64,000 bases of DNA. Source: Mucispirillum schaedleri ASF457. GTDB taxonomy: Bacteria > Chrysiogenota > Deferribacteres > Deferribacterales > Mucispirillaceae. The position numbers were made by a program, and so were the translations under genes. Positions 8,670 through 19,054 of this stretch are shown here, piece by piece. Every line of letters starts with the position of its first letter. The stretch's first letter is position 1. The notes beneath the pieces are model-generated. The model was given only the letters and a program-made list of their open reading frames with translations. It searched no databases and was not told where the DNA came from. The stretch is taken from positions 865,001-929,000 of the forward strand of contig NZ_CP097562.1 in assembly GCF_000487995.2 (NCBI RefSeq), in the 5' to 3' direction.

Positions 8670-9687
8670 ATATTTTCACTTCCCTGTAAAATGAATCACG
8701 CTCAACTGCAACCATTCCTGCTGATTTTACCATAAATACAAGCTGTTCTGCTGTCATTGCATTATCAGTATTTTTCCCTGCTGCATACGCAATATTTTCT
8801 TTTACTATTGTGCCGTCTAAATCATCAGCACCAGCACGGAGAGCTGTTTGGGCTGTTTTATGACCAAGCATTACCCAGTATGATTTTATATGTGGTATAT
8901 TTTCAAGCACAATTCTTGCACAAGATATAGTTCTAATATCTTCTATACCTGTTGCATGAAATTTTCCATGCAGAAATGTATCGTCTGGCTGGAATGAAAG
9001 CGGAATAAATGCAGAAAAACCAGTCAAACCGCGGCTTAATGATTTTTCCTGCAACTCTCTTAATAAAAGAAGATGCTGAAATTTATCGTCATCATTTTCT
9101 AAATGACCATAAAGCATAGTTGCATTAGTAGTAAGCCCAGTATTATGTGCTGTTTCATGAATTTCAAGCCATCTGGAAGCTGGTATTTTTTCTGGACATA
9201 TCTGTTTTCTCACATGGCCTGCAAATATTTCTGCACCACCGCCCGGCATCATTTCCACCCCTGCTTTTTTTAATGCTTCTAAAACTTCTGATATGCTTTT
9301 TCCTGAAATACGGGAAAAATAATCAATCTCCACTGCGGAAAATGCTTTTATAGTTTTCTCTGGAAAGTTAGTTTTTAAAGCATGCACCATATCTATATAA
9401 TATTCAAACGGATAATCAGGGTGTAAACCGCCAACAATATGTATTTCACAAGCATCACTGCCTTTTTGAGAAACATATTTTACAGCATCATCAGGTGTCA
9501 TATTATAAGAGCCATCTTCATTTTTATTCTTAGCAAAAGCACAAAATTTACAGTGGCTTACACATATATTTGTATAGTTTAAATGCAGATTGCGGACAAA
9601 AAACACTTTTTTTCCCCATTTTGACTGCCTTATTTTATCAGCTTTTTCTAAAAGACTGTGAAATTCTAACTGAAATGGATTTTCCAT
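8662..9687 (-). CDS. mqnE: Aminofutalosine synthase (radical SAM)
   Basis: A 341-residue radical SAM enzyme of the futalosine menaquinone pathway. It joins the MqnA product, 3-[(1-carboxyvinyl)oxy]benzoate, to SAM-derived adenosine to give aminofutalosine. The iron-sulfur motif is CVSHCKFC (Cx3Cx2C, ~residues 45-52) in the context NLHLNYTNICVSHC. HIVGGLHPD, GAEIF, TNATMLYGH and ISFxPL-like FIPLSFQPDDT segments match MqnE, and they set it apart from MqnC. The start is ATG at 9687 with AGGGAG upstream; the longer TTG start at 9720 has no such site. The overlapping unknown gene follows. The other mqn genes are not in the window. Confidence 0.88.
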   Translation of the reverse strand: MENPFQLEFHSLLEKADKIRQSKWGKKVFFVRNLHLNYTNICVSHCKFCAFAKNKNEDGSYNMTPDDAVKYVSQKGSDACEIHIVGGLHPDYPFEYYIDMVHALKTNFPEKTIKAFSAVEIDYFSRISGKSISEVLEALKKAGVEMMPGGGAEIFAGHVRKQICPEKIPASRWLEIHETAHNTGLTTNATMLYGHLENDDDKFQHLLLLRELQEKSLSRGLTGFSAFIPLSFQPDDTFLHGKFHATGIEDIRTISCARIVLENIPHIKSYWVMLGHKTAQTALRAGADDLDGTIVKENIAYAAGKNTDNAMTAEQLVFMVKSAGMVAVERDSFYREVKIYG

Positions 9688-9812
9688 ATTTCTCCCTGTA
9701 ACAATCACTTTTCTTATCAAGTTTAGTATTATATCATATTGTAAAAACTATTGCAAAGTAAAAAATACTCTGACTTACTTTTTATATTATATTGATTTAA
9801 ATATAAAAATTA

Positions 9813-9842
9813 TTGACATTTTACATTATTATACATTATCCT
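9813..9842 (+). promoter_or_regulatory. Possible promoter for the Sel1 lipoprotein gene
   Basis: TTGACA at 9813-9818 is a perfect -35 box, followed after 18 bases by TATCCT, a weak -10. It lies about 75 bases before the ATG at 9920. The surrounding sequence is very AT-rich, so the -10 is uncertain. Confidence 0.35.
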
Positions 9843-9919
9843 GAATAAACTATTACAAAGAGAATATGCTTATATGATTAACAATATTTTAGAAAACTTT
9901 ATAAAACTTAAAAAATCTT

Positions 9920-10738
9920 ATGATGAAAAAAAATAATAAGTATTTTATTATAATTATTGTAATTACAGCTTTATTTGGCTGCTCTAAAACACATGATGAA
10001 TATTTATCAGAAGCAGCAGCATTTTATGAAAATAAAAAATATGATAAGGCTCTGTATATGTATGATAAAGCATGCGAAAAAGGAAACCTAAAAGGCTGTA
10101 TGTTTTTAGCGGATGTTTACAAAAAAGGCACAGCAGCAGCTGTTGATAACAATAAGTCTTTAAATTATTATAAAAAATCATTTCTTTTAGCAGATATTTA
10201 CTGTCAGCAGAATAGTAAAGATGCCTGTAAAACTCTAAGTTTTTTATATGAAAACGGTTTAGGTATAGAAAAAGATTTAAATGAGGCAGACAGTGCTTCT
10301 GAAAAATCATGTGATTTAGGTGATGCTGCAAGCTGCTATTATTTAGCAAGAATTAATGCTGATAATATAACTGAATTTCTATCATATACTGATAAAGCAT
10401 GCCAGAATAACCTTGCTTATGCCTGCCTTGTGATTGGTAATACTTATCTGACAGGTTTTAATGAAAATATGGCAGAAGTCAAAAAAGATACAGAAAAAGG
10501 TATATTATATATTAATAAAGCCTGTGAAATAAATAATGAAATATGTGCAAACCTCGCTGATATTTACATAAGTGGTGATGATATAGAGCAGGACTATAAT
10601 ACAGCTGTTACATATTATAATACCGCATTAAAACATTATGAAATGCTGTGCACAGAAAAAAATAATAATAACCCTGCATGCAGAGCCATAGATATTATAA
10701 AAGCAAAATATTCTTATGATAATAATACTATTTTTTAA
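9920..10738 (+). CDS. Sel1-repeat lipoprotein
   Basis: A 272-residue protein with a lipoprotein signal peptide (hydrophobic stretch then LFGC, so Cys ~22 would be lipidated). The rest is made of Sel1/TPR-like helical repeats with regularly spaced cysteine pairs (ACEKGNLKGCMFLADVY, KSCDLGDAASCYYLARI, ACEINNEICANLADIY), as in the cysteine-rich Hcp proteins of Campylobacterota. Such proteins act in the envelope as protein-protein interaction scaffolds, and some are secreted or immunogenic. It is the only plus-strand gene among minus-strand neighbours. Its last 11 bases overlap the 3' end of murB. The start could be either of two adjacent ATG codons; neither has a clear ribosome site. Confidence 0.75.
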   Translation: MMKKNNKYFIIIIVITALFGCSKTHDEYLSEAAAFYENKKYDKALYMYDKACEKGNLKGCMFLADVYKKGTAAAVDNNKSLNYYKKSFLLADIYCQQNSKDACKTLSFLYENGLGIEKDLNEADSASEKSCDLGDAASCYYLARINADNITEFLSYTDKACQNNLAYACLVIGNTYLTGFNENMAEVKKDTEKGILYINKACEINNEICANLADIYISGDDIEQDYNTAVTYYNTALKHYEMLCTEKNNNNPACRAIDIIKAKYSYDNNTIF

Positions 10739-11597
10739 ACCCTATCATTCTTACTTCAGGTTCTAATTTTATACCTGTTTTATCATATACTGTGTTTTGA
10801 ATATGCAGTATCAGGTTATATATATCAGAGCTTGATGCATTATCTTCATTTAAAATAAAATTAGCATGCTTTATACTGACTTCTGCTCCACCTATGCGGC
10901 AGCCTTTCAGCCCGCATTTTTCTATTAATGTGCCGGCATAGTTTCCCGCAGGTCTTTTAAATACTGAGCCGCAGGAAGGCTTATGCAGCGGTTGTTTTTC
11001 TTTGCGTTTTTCAAGAATTTCTTTTCTTATATTTAAAAGTTCTTCACTTGTTTTTCTGCCATATAAAAACTCTGCCCATAATACAATACAGTCATTTGTT
11101 CCTGAGCTTAATCTGTAACCATAGCCTATTTCTTCATTAGTTTTTATTACTATCCTGCCATTTTTATCCATAAGAGCAGCTTTTATATTTGTATCTTTTA
11201 TTTCCTGATTATATGCACCAGCATTCATTTTAACTGCTCCGCCAGTGCTTCCGGGTATACCAGCCATTGATTCCATACCAGAAAACCCATGACTGCATGT
11301 GTAATAGACTAAATCAGCTAAACTTATGCCAGCTCCGCACTTTATGATATTATTACCATAGTTAATAATATATCTGTTTAATTTTGCTGTGCATATAATC
11401 AAGCCATTATATCCACCATCACTGATTAATAAATTTGAGCCGCCGCCTATTACTTCATAATCTAGATTATTACTGTGTGCAAAATCCAGTGCCTGCCTTA
11501 CATCATCATTATTATAACACACAGCAAAATATTTTGCCATGCCGCCTGTTTTATAGCTTGTATATTCTTTTAAAAACACATTTTTTTCTATTATCAT
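10728..11597 (-). CDS. murB: UDP-N-acetylenolpyruvoylglucosamine reductase
   Basis: A 289-residue FAD enzyme that reduces UDP-GlcNAc-enolpyruvate to UDP-MurNAc in peptidoglycan synthesis. Recognisable segments are SYKTGGMAKYF, the FAD-binding IGGGSNLLISD (~50-60), GIPGSTGGAVKMNAGAY (~110-126) and the active-site region KPSCGSVFKRP near residue 205. The C-terminal GGAEVSIKHANFILN is also diagnostic. It belongs to the short type II form lacking the extra loop. It overlaps the MTA-phosphorylase homologue by four bases and sits at the 3' end of a lolC-lolD-TRIC-mtnP-murB run, which is probably one transcript. Confidence 0.93.
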   Translation of the reverse strand: MIIEKNVFLKEYTSYKTGGMAKYFAVCYNNDDVRQALDFAHSNNLDYEVIGGGSNLLISDGGYNGLIICTAKLNRYIINYGNNIIKCGAGISLADLVYYTCSHGFSGMESMAGIPGSTGGAVKMNAGAYNQEIKDTNIKAALMDKNGRIVIKTNEEIGYGYRLSSGTNDCIVLWAEFLYGRKTSEELLNIRKEILEKRKEKQPLHKPSCGSVFKRPAGNYAGTLIEKCGLKGCRIGGAEVSIKHANFILNEDNASSSDIYNLILHIQNTVYDKTGIKLEPEVRMIGFKK

Positions 11598-12394
11598 ACC
11601 TGTTTATTTATCTCTGCACCCTGTAATATATTTTTACAGTTACATTCTTCCCTTTTATCATATTTTAAATACTGCTCTATTATTTTTGATATTTTTAATG
11701 TATTTCTTTTTGCTTCTTCTATTACTTCATCACTTGTAAGTTTCCTGTTTTCTTCAACACCTGCTGCAGCATTAGTAACAAGTGAGATATTTGCATAACA
11801 TATTCCCATTTCCTTTGATAAAGTAACTTCTGGAAACAATGTCATACCTACCATATCTGCACCCCAGTTTCTATACATTTTTATTTCTGCAGGTGTTTCA
11901 AACCGTGGACCATTAGTGCATATATATATGCCTTTATCTATTAAATCAATGCCGCATAAATCTGCACTTTCTTTTAACTTTAATCGTAATGATGGACAAA
12001 ACGGCAGGCTCATATCAATATGCACCACATAACCTGTTCTGTCATAAAAAGTAACATTTCCCCTTACAGTATTATCTATTGCATCATCTGTTAAAACTAA
12101 ATCACCATTTTTATAATTTAAGTTTATGCCACCAACAGCTGAAAATGATAATATTTCCTGCACCCCTGCCTGATAAAAACCATAAATATTTGCTTTATAG
12201 TTTATCTGATGTGGAGCAAACCTGTGGTCATCGCCATGTCTTGATAAGGAATAGACTATAACATCGCTGTTTTTATATATTTTATATTTACAGCTTGGTC
12301 TGCCATAGGGTGTTTCTATAAATTCTTCCCCATAAAACTTAAGAGATGTAATATTTTCCAGTCCACTGCCGCCTATTATGCCAATCTTTTTCAT
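11594..12394 (-). CDS. mtnP: MTA/MTI phosphorylase family
   Basis: A 266-residue purine nucleoside phosphorylase-family enzyme. Evidence includes the N-terminal IGIIGGSGLE, SRHGDDHRFAPHQINYKAN, SAVGGIN, GPRFETPAEI and the specificity region DMVGMTLFPEVTLSKE followed by VTNAAAG. The family phosphorolyses methylthioadenosine or methylthioinosine. MTA is a by-product of polyamine synthesis and other SAM-consuming reactions, and this enzyme salvages it. The MTLFPE segment suits the bacterial MTA/MTI branch, and adenosine versus inosine preference cannot be decided by eye. Its stop lies next to the murB start with a four-base overlap, and it begins one base after the TRIC gene ends. Confidence 0.75.
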   Translation of the reverse strand: MKKIGIIGGSGLENITSLKFYGEEFIETPYGRPSCKYKIYKNSDVIVYSLSRHGDDHRFAPHQINYKANIYGFYQAGVQEILSFSAVGGINLNYKNGDLVLTDDAIDNTVRGNVTFYDRTGYVVHIDMSLPFCPSLRLKLKESADLCGIDLIDKGIYICTNGPRFETPAEIKMYRNWGADMVGMTLFPEVTLSKEMGICYANISLVTNAAAGVEENRKLTSDEVIEEAKRNTLKISKIIEQYLKYDKREECNCKNILQGAEINKQV

Positions 12395-13012
12395 TTAATT
12401 TCTCACTTTGAAATGTGGCAGATGCCAGTTTTTATATATTGCTAATATCCTTATAGATGTTACTGCAACAGAAGTTATGAAAATATTTATATTTAAACTT
12501 ATGTTCATCTTATATATTATAATAAATATTATGCCGCCAATAATAGATGCTGATGCATACACTTCCTTTTTTAATACAAACGGCACTTCACCTGCCAAAG
12601 TGTCCCTAATCATACCGCCTGCTGTGGCAGTCATAACACCAAAAAATACTATGCCGTATAATTCTACATTGTATGAAACTGCTACACTTGCACCTATACT
12701 TGTAAAAACACCAAGTCCAATGGCATCTGCAATATTTAATGTTTTCATTGGAATGCTTTTTTCCACTACTGAATTTAAGAAAAATACAAGCAGTGTTGCC
12801 ACAGCTATTACAATCATATAATTTGCATCAGTTAAAACAAATGGCGGTATTCTGCCAAGCATTATATCACGCATTGTGCCGCCGCCTGCCCCAACAGATA
12901 TGGCAAGCACAAACATTCCATATATATCCATATCCTTTTTTACACCAAGCAGTGCACCAGATATTGCAAAAGCAAATGTTCCAAATAAATCAAAAAAATA
13001 TAAAACACTCAT
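12395..13012 (-). CDS. TRIC-like channel (UPF0126, YadS-like)
   Basis: A 205-residue inner-membrane protein with about seven hydrophobic segments arranged as two similar halves. Each half has the family's glycine motif: AISVGAGGGTMRDI (~35-48) and MTATAGGMIRDT (~125-136). This is UPF0126, shown for some members to be trimeric intracellular cation channel relatives. The N-terminus FDLFGTFAFAISGALLG is characteristic. It lies between lolD and the MTA-phosphorylase homologue with gaps of only 7 and 0 bases. Ion selectivity and physiological role are not evident. Confidence 0.8.
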   Translation of the reverse strand: MSVLYFFDLFGTFAFAISGALLGVKKDMDIYGMFVLAISVGAGGGTMRDIMLGRIPPFVLTDANYMIVIAVATLLVFFLNSVVEKSIPMKTLNIADAIGLGVFTSIGASVAVSYNVELYGIVFFGVMTATAGGMIRDTLAGEVPFVLKKEVYASASIIGGIIFIIIYKMNISLNINIFITSVAVTSIRILAIYKNWHLPHFKVRN

Positions 13013-13019
13013 TTTATCC

Positions 13020-13676
13020 CTATAATTTTTGCATAACTATATGCTTTTTACATTCTGTGGCAATATATTCATCATGTGTTACTATAATAACACATACACC
13101 ATTTTCTGCCTGCTGTTTTAAAATATCAAGCACTGCTAAACTGTTAGATTTATCAAGATTTCCAGTAGGCTCATCAGCAAGTATTATTTCAGGCTTATTA
13201 GATAATGCTCTTGCCACTGCTATTCTCTGCTGTTCGCCACCAGAAAGCTCTGATGGATAGTGATTTCTTCTTTCATAAAGGCATACACTTTTAATAAGTT
13301 CTTCTGCCCGCTTTTCTGCATCGCGTTTTGAAACATTATGTATAAGCATAGGTATCATAATATTTTCAATTGCTGTAAAATCATCAAGCAGATAATGAAA
13401 CTGAAAAACAAAGCCCATATTTTTACCCCTGTAAACATTAAGCTCTGTTTCTTTCATATTATAAATATCTATATTATTAAAAATTACATTACCTTTTGTA
13501 GGCTTATCAAGTCCGCCTATAATATGCAAAAGGGTTGACTTGCCTGCACCCGACGGACCTGTTAACGCTATTAAATCACCTTTTTCTGCTGTAAAATTAA
13601 AGTCATTTATTACATTCAGAGAGCTGCCTTTCATATCAAAACTTTTTGAAACATTTTTTATTTCCAGTAAACTCAT
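13020..13676 (-). CDS. lolD: Lipoprotein-releasing ABC transporter ATPase
   Basis: A 218-residue ABC ATPase of the MacB/LolD group. It shows Walker A GPSGAGKST (~39-47), the Q-loop FQFHYLLDDFTA, the signature LSGGEQQRIAVARAL (~144-158), Walker B IILADEPTGNLD and the switch histidine VTHD. LolD powers extraction of outer-membrane lipoproteins from the inner membrane to LolA. FQFHYLL is the LolD-type Q-loop. It follows the LolC-family permease by ten bases. Several predicted lipoproteins in this window would be clients. Confidence 0.85.
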   Translation of the reverse strand: MSLLEIKNVSKSFDMKGSSLNVINDFNFTAEKGDLIALTGPSGAGKSTLLHIIGGLDKPTKGNVIFNNIDIYNMKETELNVYRGKNMGFVFQFHYLLDDFTAIENIMIPMLIHNVSKRDAEKRAEELIKSVCLYERRNHYPSELSGGEQQRIAVARALSNKPEIILADEPTGNLDKSNSLAVLDILKQQAENGVCVIIVTHDEYIATECKKHIVMQKL

Positions 13677-13686
13677 TGTTATATCC

Positions 13687-14922
13687 TTAATCGTTCCTTA
13701 TGCCGTCTACAATATTCATTTTAGCACTTTGGTTAGATGGCAAAAGGCTTGCTAAAAATGTAACTAAAACTGCACATACTGAAACCACCAAATATACATG
13801 ATAATCAATATTTAAAGGCAGACTATCCATAAAATATATATCTTCAGGAAGTTTTATCAGTTTATATTTTGTAACAAGCACAGAAAGCAGTAACGCTGCA
13901 ATATTTCCTAATGCTGTGCCTAATATACCAACAATTAACCCCTGTCTTATAAATATACTTCTTATACATGATGAGCCTGCACCATAAGCTCTGAGTATAG
14001 CAATATCTTTCTGCTTATCCTTTACAGTAATTGCTATCATTGAAACAATACTAAATGATGCAACTATAATAATTAATGTAAGCACAATAAATAGTGCATA
14101 TTTTTCAAGCTCTAGTGCAGAAAAAAGACTTTGATTCATAGAAAGCCAGTCTCTAGCCCAGTATTTATTTTCTATTTTCTGGTTTATTGTATATACTAAA
14201 TCAATAGAATTTATACCACTTTCTACAGCAACACTTATGCCTGTTACACTGTTTTCTTTTAATCCAATAAAATCCTGTGCAGCTTCTATGCTGATATAAG
14301 CCATACTTGCATTATATTCATATACTCCAGTATCAAAAATACCTTTTACTATAAAGCTGCGCATTTTTGGATTTAAACCAAAAGGTCCGCGGTTTAACTG
14401 TGGGCTGATTAATGTGATAGTATCACCAATACCAGCCATTAATGAAAATGCTAAATTTTTACCAAGAAGTATGCCATAAGGCTCCCCTTCCTGCCTGTTT
14501 TTCAAATCATCAATAGTGCCAAAAGTGATAAAAGAAGATATTTTTGAAACAGTTTTTTCCAAATCTGCATCAATACCTTTTATAATAATGCCTGAAACTC
14601 CACTGCCGCTCATAGAAACTGCCTGAGTGTTTACAAAAGGTGCTGCTGCTTTTACACCTTTTATATTCTCCACTTCCTTTATCAGTTTGTCATAATCTCT
14701 AACAGGCACAGTAGAAAAATCTGTTATAATAATATCGGAATTTGTCCCCATCAGCTTTTCTTTTAAATTGTTTGTAAATCCAGACATTACACTAACTACA
14801 AGTATTAATGTGGCAGTGCCAAGCATTAAACCTATAATAGATGTAATAGAAAGAAATGAAACAATACTGTTTCGTTTATGGCTTTTAAAATATCTTAATG
14901 CAATAAGATTATCTATTTTCAT
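13687..14922 (-). CDS. lolC: Lipoprotein-releasing permease, LolC/LolE family
   Basis: A 411-residue permease with the LolC/E layout: one membrane helix at ~residues 20-45 (IVSFLSITSIIGLMLGTATL), a large periplasmic MacB-type domain, then three C-terminal helices (FIVLTLIIIVASFSIVSMI and two more). MSGFTNNLKEKLMGTNSDI and the C-terminal DIAILRAYGAGSSCI are typical. Only one permease gene precedes lolD, so this may be the single LolF-like subunit that works as a homodimer, as in organisms without separate LolC and LolE. Its start lies 33 bases from a family A repeat. Confidence 0.8.
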   Translation of the reverse strand: MKIDNLIALRYFKSHKRNSIVSFLSITSIIGLMLGTATLILVVSVMSGFTNNLKEKLMGTNSDIIITDFSTVPVRDYDKLIKEVENIKGVKAAAPFVNTQAVSMSGSGVSGIIIKGIDADLEKTVSKISSFITFGTIDDLKNRQEGEPYGILLGKNLAFSLMAGIGDTITLISPQLNRGPFGLNPKMRSFIVKGIFDTGVYEYNASMAYISIEAAQDFIGLKENSVTGISVAVESGINSIDLVYTINQKIENKYWARDWLSMNQSLFSALELEKYALFIVLTLIIIVASFSIVSMIAITVKDKQKDIAILRAYGAGSSCIRSIFIRQGLIVGILGTALGNIAALLLSVLVTKYKLIKLPEDIYFMDSLPLNIDYHVYLVVSVCAVLVTFLASLLPSNQSAKMNIVDGIRND

Positions 14923-14954
14923 TAAAAATCAACACCTTTTGTTATTTTAAATAA

Positions 14955-15075
14955 GTCATTTTAAGCCTGATTTTAAGGCGAAAAATCTAAATCATATATA
15001 TATTACAGCAGTGTATAATATATTTAAAGTATCTTGTCTTTTAGATACTTCGCTATATTTCAAGCTCTGTATGAC
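14955..15075 (+). repeat. Family A MITE-like element, copy 1 of a tandem pair
   Basis: A 121-bp element starting GTCATTTTAAGCCTGA with AAGGCGAAAAATCT and ending AGATACTTCGC with TGTATGAC, so its ends are imperfect inverted repeats of about 33 bases. The centre also holds an ATATATTA/TAATATAT inverted repeat. A nearly identical element follows after 20 bases. Short ORFs spanning it are not genes. Confidence 0.85.
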
Positions 15076-15095
15076 ATGCAGTTTTAGCATTATAA

Positions 15096-15216
15096 GTCAT
15101 TTTGAGCCTGATTTTAAGGCGAAAAATCTAAATCATATATATATTACAGCAGTGTATAATATATTTAAAGTATCTTGTCTTTTAGATACTTCGCTATAAA
15201 TCAAGCTCTGTATGAC
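15096..15216 (+). repeat. Family A MITE-like element, copy 2 of a tandem pair
   Basis: A 121-bp near-identical direct copy of the element at 14955-15075, offset by 141 bases. It ends 16 bases beyond the guaB stop codon, so its hairpin-forming end would be transcribed with guaB. Apart from this pair, the 309-base gap between lolC and guaB holds nothing else I can recognise. Confidence 0.85.
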
Positions 15217-15231
15217 ATGCTGATTTCATTA

Positions 15232-16755
<1,524 letters not shown>

Positions 16756-16826
16756 CTATAATACATAATAAAAATTTTATTCAGTCCAAAATTATATCTA
16801 TCATTTTATTATATGATAAACCTTTA

Positions 16827-17633
16827 CTATTTATCAAGATTTAAAAAAATATTTTCATCAATAACACTTCTTTTATATATACCACTTTGGCATATAAATG
16901 GTGTATACCTTTTAAAACTGTTAGAAACTACACGCTTTATTATTTTATCCACACTTTCTTTGTCATACTTTTCATAAAGTTCATTTCTGCATAAATGCTG
17001 CTGCTCTATATCATATAAAATATTATCTATTAGTTCATAAGTAAAACCTAACTCTGCCTCATCAGTCTGACCCGGCCACAAATCTGCAGTAGGTGCTTTT
17101 TTAATAATACTTTCAACCATTTCAGCAGCATTACTTACTCTATAAACTTCCCTTTTATAAAGTTCGCCAATAATATTTATACTTGAAGCAGTATCTCCAT
17201 ACCATGTTCCATATCCTAAAAGCAGCTCTGTTCTGTTGGTTGTGCCAATAACAATTCCTTTATTTTCTGCAGCTTTATCAAACAGTATAATCATTCTACA
17301 GCGAGCCATAATATTGCCTTTTCTAAGTGGTGTAGTATTTTCACATATTTTAATAAAAGCATCTGCTGGTGCAGAAATATCCACAATATCAAGTTGAAAG
17401 CCATATTTTTCTGATAACTTTAAAGCATCATTATAAGAATGTTCTGATGAAGTTTTATAAGGCATAAAAAAGCCTTTTACTCTGTCTTTACCAATAGCAG
17501 CACAAGCAATACTAGATACAAGGGCAGAATCTATCCCACCTGATATACCTATAACGGCATTTTCTGCACCTGTTTTATTAAAAGCATTTTTAAAAGATAA
17601 TGTTAAGTTATTAAATATATCAGAATAATTCAT
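16827..17633 (-). CDS. nadE: Ammonia-dependent NAD synthetase
   Basis: A 268-residue ATP-pyrophosphatase-family enzyme that amidates deamido-NAD to NAD. The P-loop is GISGGIDSALVSS (~29-41). GTTNRTELLLGYGTWYGD and KKAPTADLWPGQTDEAELG are the substrate-binding signatures. There is no N-terminal glutaminase domain, so this is the short form that uses free ammonia or a partner. It starts three bases after moaC ends, suggesting co-transcription with moaC, the SH3 protein and ychF, although their roles differ. Confidence 0.93.
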   Translation of the reverse strand: MNYSDIFNNLTLSFKNAFNKTGAENAVIGISGGIDSALVSSIACAAIGKDRVKGFFMPYKTSSEHSYNDALKLSEKYGFQLDIVDISAPADAFIKICENTTPLRKGNIMARCRMIILFDKAAENKGIVIGTTNRTELLLGYGTWYGDTASSINIIGELYKREVYRVSNAAEMVESIIKKAPTADLWPGQTDEAELGFTYELIDNILYDIEQQHLCRNELYEKYDKESVDKIIKRVVSNSFKRYTPFICQSGIYKRSVIDENIFLNLDK

Positions 17634-17636
17634 AAA

Positions 17637-18125
17637 CTATTCCTGTATGCTGCTTTTGCGTATATATTCGCCACTTTTACCGCCTGATTTATGCTGAAGC
17701 ATAATATCACTGATTATCATATCTTTATCTACTGCTTTGCACATATCATATATTGTAAGTGCAGCAACAGAAACACCTGTCAATGCTTCCATTTCCACAC
17801 CTGTTTTATCATCAAGCCCGACAGTTACTTCAATATCAACCTGACCTTTATCAATATTATAGCTGAATTCTACATTAACCTTACTGATTGCAAGAGGATG
17901 GCATAATGGTATCAAATGGGGTGTCTGCTTAACTGCCATAATAGCTGCAATTCTTGCTACTTCAAATACATTGCCTTTTTTAATACTCATATTTACAATC
18001 TTCTGCAAAGTTTCCTTATTCATTGTAACTCTGCCTGTTGCTGCTGCTTCTCTTTTAGTAGGAACTTTCCCGCTTACATCTACCATACGGCTTGCACCCT
18101 TTTCATCAAAATGAGTAAATTCCAT
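17637..18125 (-). CDS. moaC: Cyclic pyranopterin monophosphate synthase
   Basis: A 162-residue molybdenum-cofactor enzyme that, with MoaA, turns GTP into cyclic pyranopterin phosphate. Signature segments are MVDVSGK, AAATGRV, IPLCHPL (~75-81) and VEMEALTGVSVAALTIYDMCK, with the catalytic lysine region KSGGKSG near the C-terminus. Molybdenum cofactor would be needed by nitrate reductase and similar enzymes, which fits the NIT-domain receptor elsewhere in the window. It is the only mo-cofactor gene here. Confidence 0.95.
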   Translation of the reverse strand: MEFTHFDEKGASRMVDVSGKVPTKREAAATGRVTMNKETLQKIVNMSIKKGNVFEVARIAAIMAVKQTPHLIPLCHPLAISKVNVEFSYNIDKGQVDIEVTVGLDDKTGVEMEALTGVSVAALTIYDMCKAVDKDMIISDIMLQHKSGGKSGEYIRKSSIQE

Positions 18126-18142
18126 TTATACAACCCCTTTTA

Positions 18143-19054
18143 TTATTTTGGAAAAACTTTAAATAAATCTTTCACAAGTATATTACATTCAGCAAGGCTT
18201 AATAATGATACATTTTCTTTGCGGATTTTCTCAATATTCACCTTATTAGGTGTTAATACAATATTTGCATATTCTTTTTCAAAATCAACCACATTGCCGA
18301 TTTCATCATAAGTTGGAATTTTGATAACTATATTTAAACTTTCTGCATTTGTTAATACAAGCCTGCCTAAAATCAAATCTAGAAGCTGCTGCATATAAGC
18401 ATATAAATCATTATCATTATATGATGGTATAGGTCTGCCTTGCAAATCTGCACAGGCATAATGAAAAACAAGTGTTACATTATTTTTTATATTTTTAGCA
18501 TCAACAAGCTCAAATATGGGACGAATTTGATATTTTTTTGCATAGCTTGAATTTTCAAGTGTATCATCAAATTTATTTAACAAATCTTCAAGCTCAATAG
18601 AAATCGTTTTATTCATCTGATTTTTTGCAACAGTTTCATCCATAAAAAGTTTAGTTGTTCTTACATATTTTTTCTGGATATAAGCTTCTTCATTATTATA
18701 CATAATGACCCTGTACCAGTCATCAGTTTCCCCTATTAAAATAACTTTTTCAGCACCTGATGAATACCTTAAAATTCTTGATTTAAGGGATGGAGCTGCA
18801 CAAAAAGGCACTCTATTATAAGGAATATGACCAACACCTTCCACCACTTCCACAATCTGTTTTTCTTCACTAATGCCTATATTTGGCATACCTGCACCTG
18901 CTTCATCAGGGTTATCCGCCTCTTCATTAGGTGCAAACTGCTCATTAGCTGCTGCATTTGCATTAGTATTTACAGCACCATTTACTGCAGCTTGAGCAAA
19001 TACATAAGATGAAAAACAAACTGTAATAATTAAAATCAATACTGTTTTATACAT
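18143..19054 (-). CDS. Secreted SH3-domain protein
   Basis: A 303-residue protein with a signal peptide (MYKTVLILIITVCFSSYVFA, cut after ALA-like FAQA). It then has a low-complexity Ala/Asn/Glu stretch to ~residue 60, and a bacterial SH3 domain at ~75-135 (VPFCAAPSLKSRILRYSSG, DDWYRVIMYNNEEAYIQKKYV). The remaining ~165 residues are an alpha/beta domain I do not recognise. SH3_3 domains bind peptidoglycan peptides or proteins in the periplasm. The gene overlaps the end of ychF by eight bases and precedes moaC by 17. A wall-sensing or wall-binding role is plausible but unproven. Confidence 0.65.
   Translation of the reverse strand: MYKTVLILIITVCFSSYVFAQAAVNGAVNTNANAAANEQFAPNEEADNPDEAGAGMPNIGISEEKQIVEVVEGVGHIPYNRVPFCAAPSLKSRILRYSSGAEKVILIGETDDWYRVIMYNNEEAYIQKKYVRTTKLFMDETVAKNQMNKTISIELEDLLNKFDDTLENSSYAKKYQIRPIFELVDAKNIKNNVTLVFHYACADLQGRPIPSYNDNDLYAYMQQLLDLILGRLVLTNAESLNIVIKIPTYDEIGNVVDFEKEYANIVLTPNKVNIEKIRKENVSLLSLAECNILVKDLFKVFPK

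Noticed and set aside
11594-12394. MqnB (futalosine or aminofutalosine hydrolase) for the menaquinone pathway
   Set aside because: The sequence fits the MTA/MTI phosphorylase family, not the MqnB or MTA nucleosidase fold.
12739-13260. 173-residue plus-strand frame
   Set aside because: It lies opposite the TRIC-like gene and lolD, which have clear family motifs.
15011-15199. 62-residue plus-strand frame with an internal sequence repeat
   Set aside because: It only reflects the two tandem family A elements.
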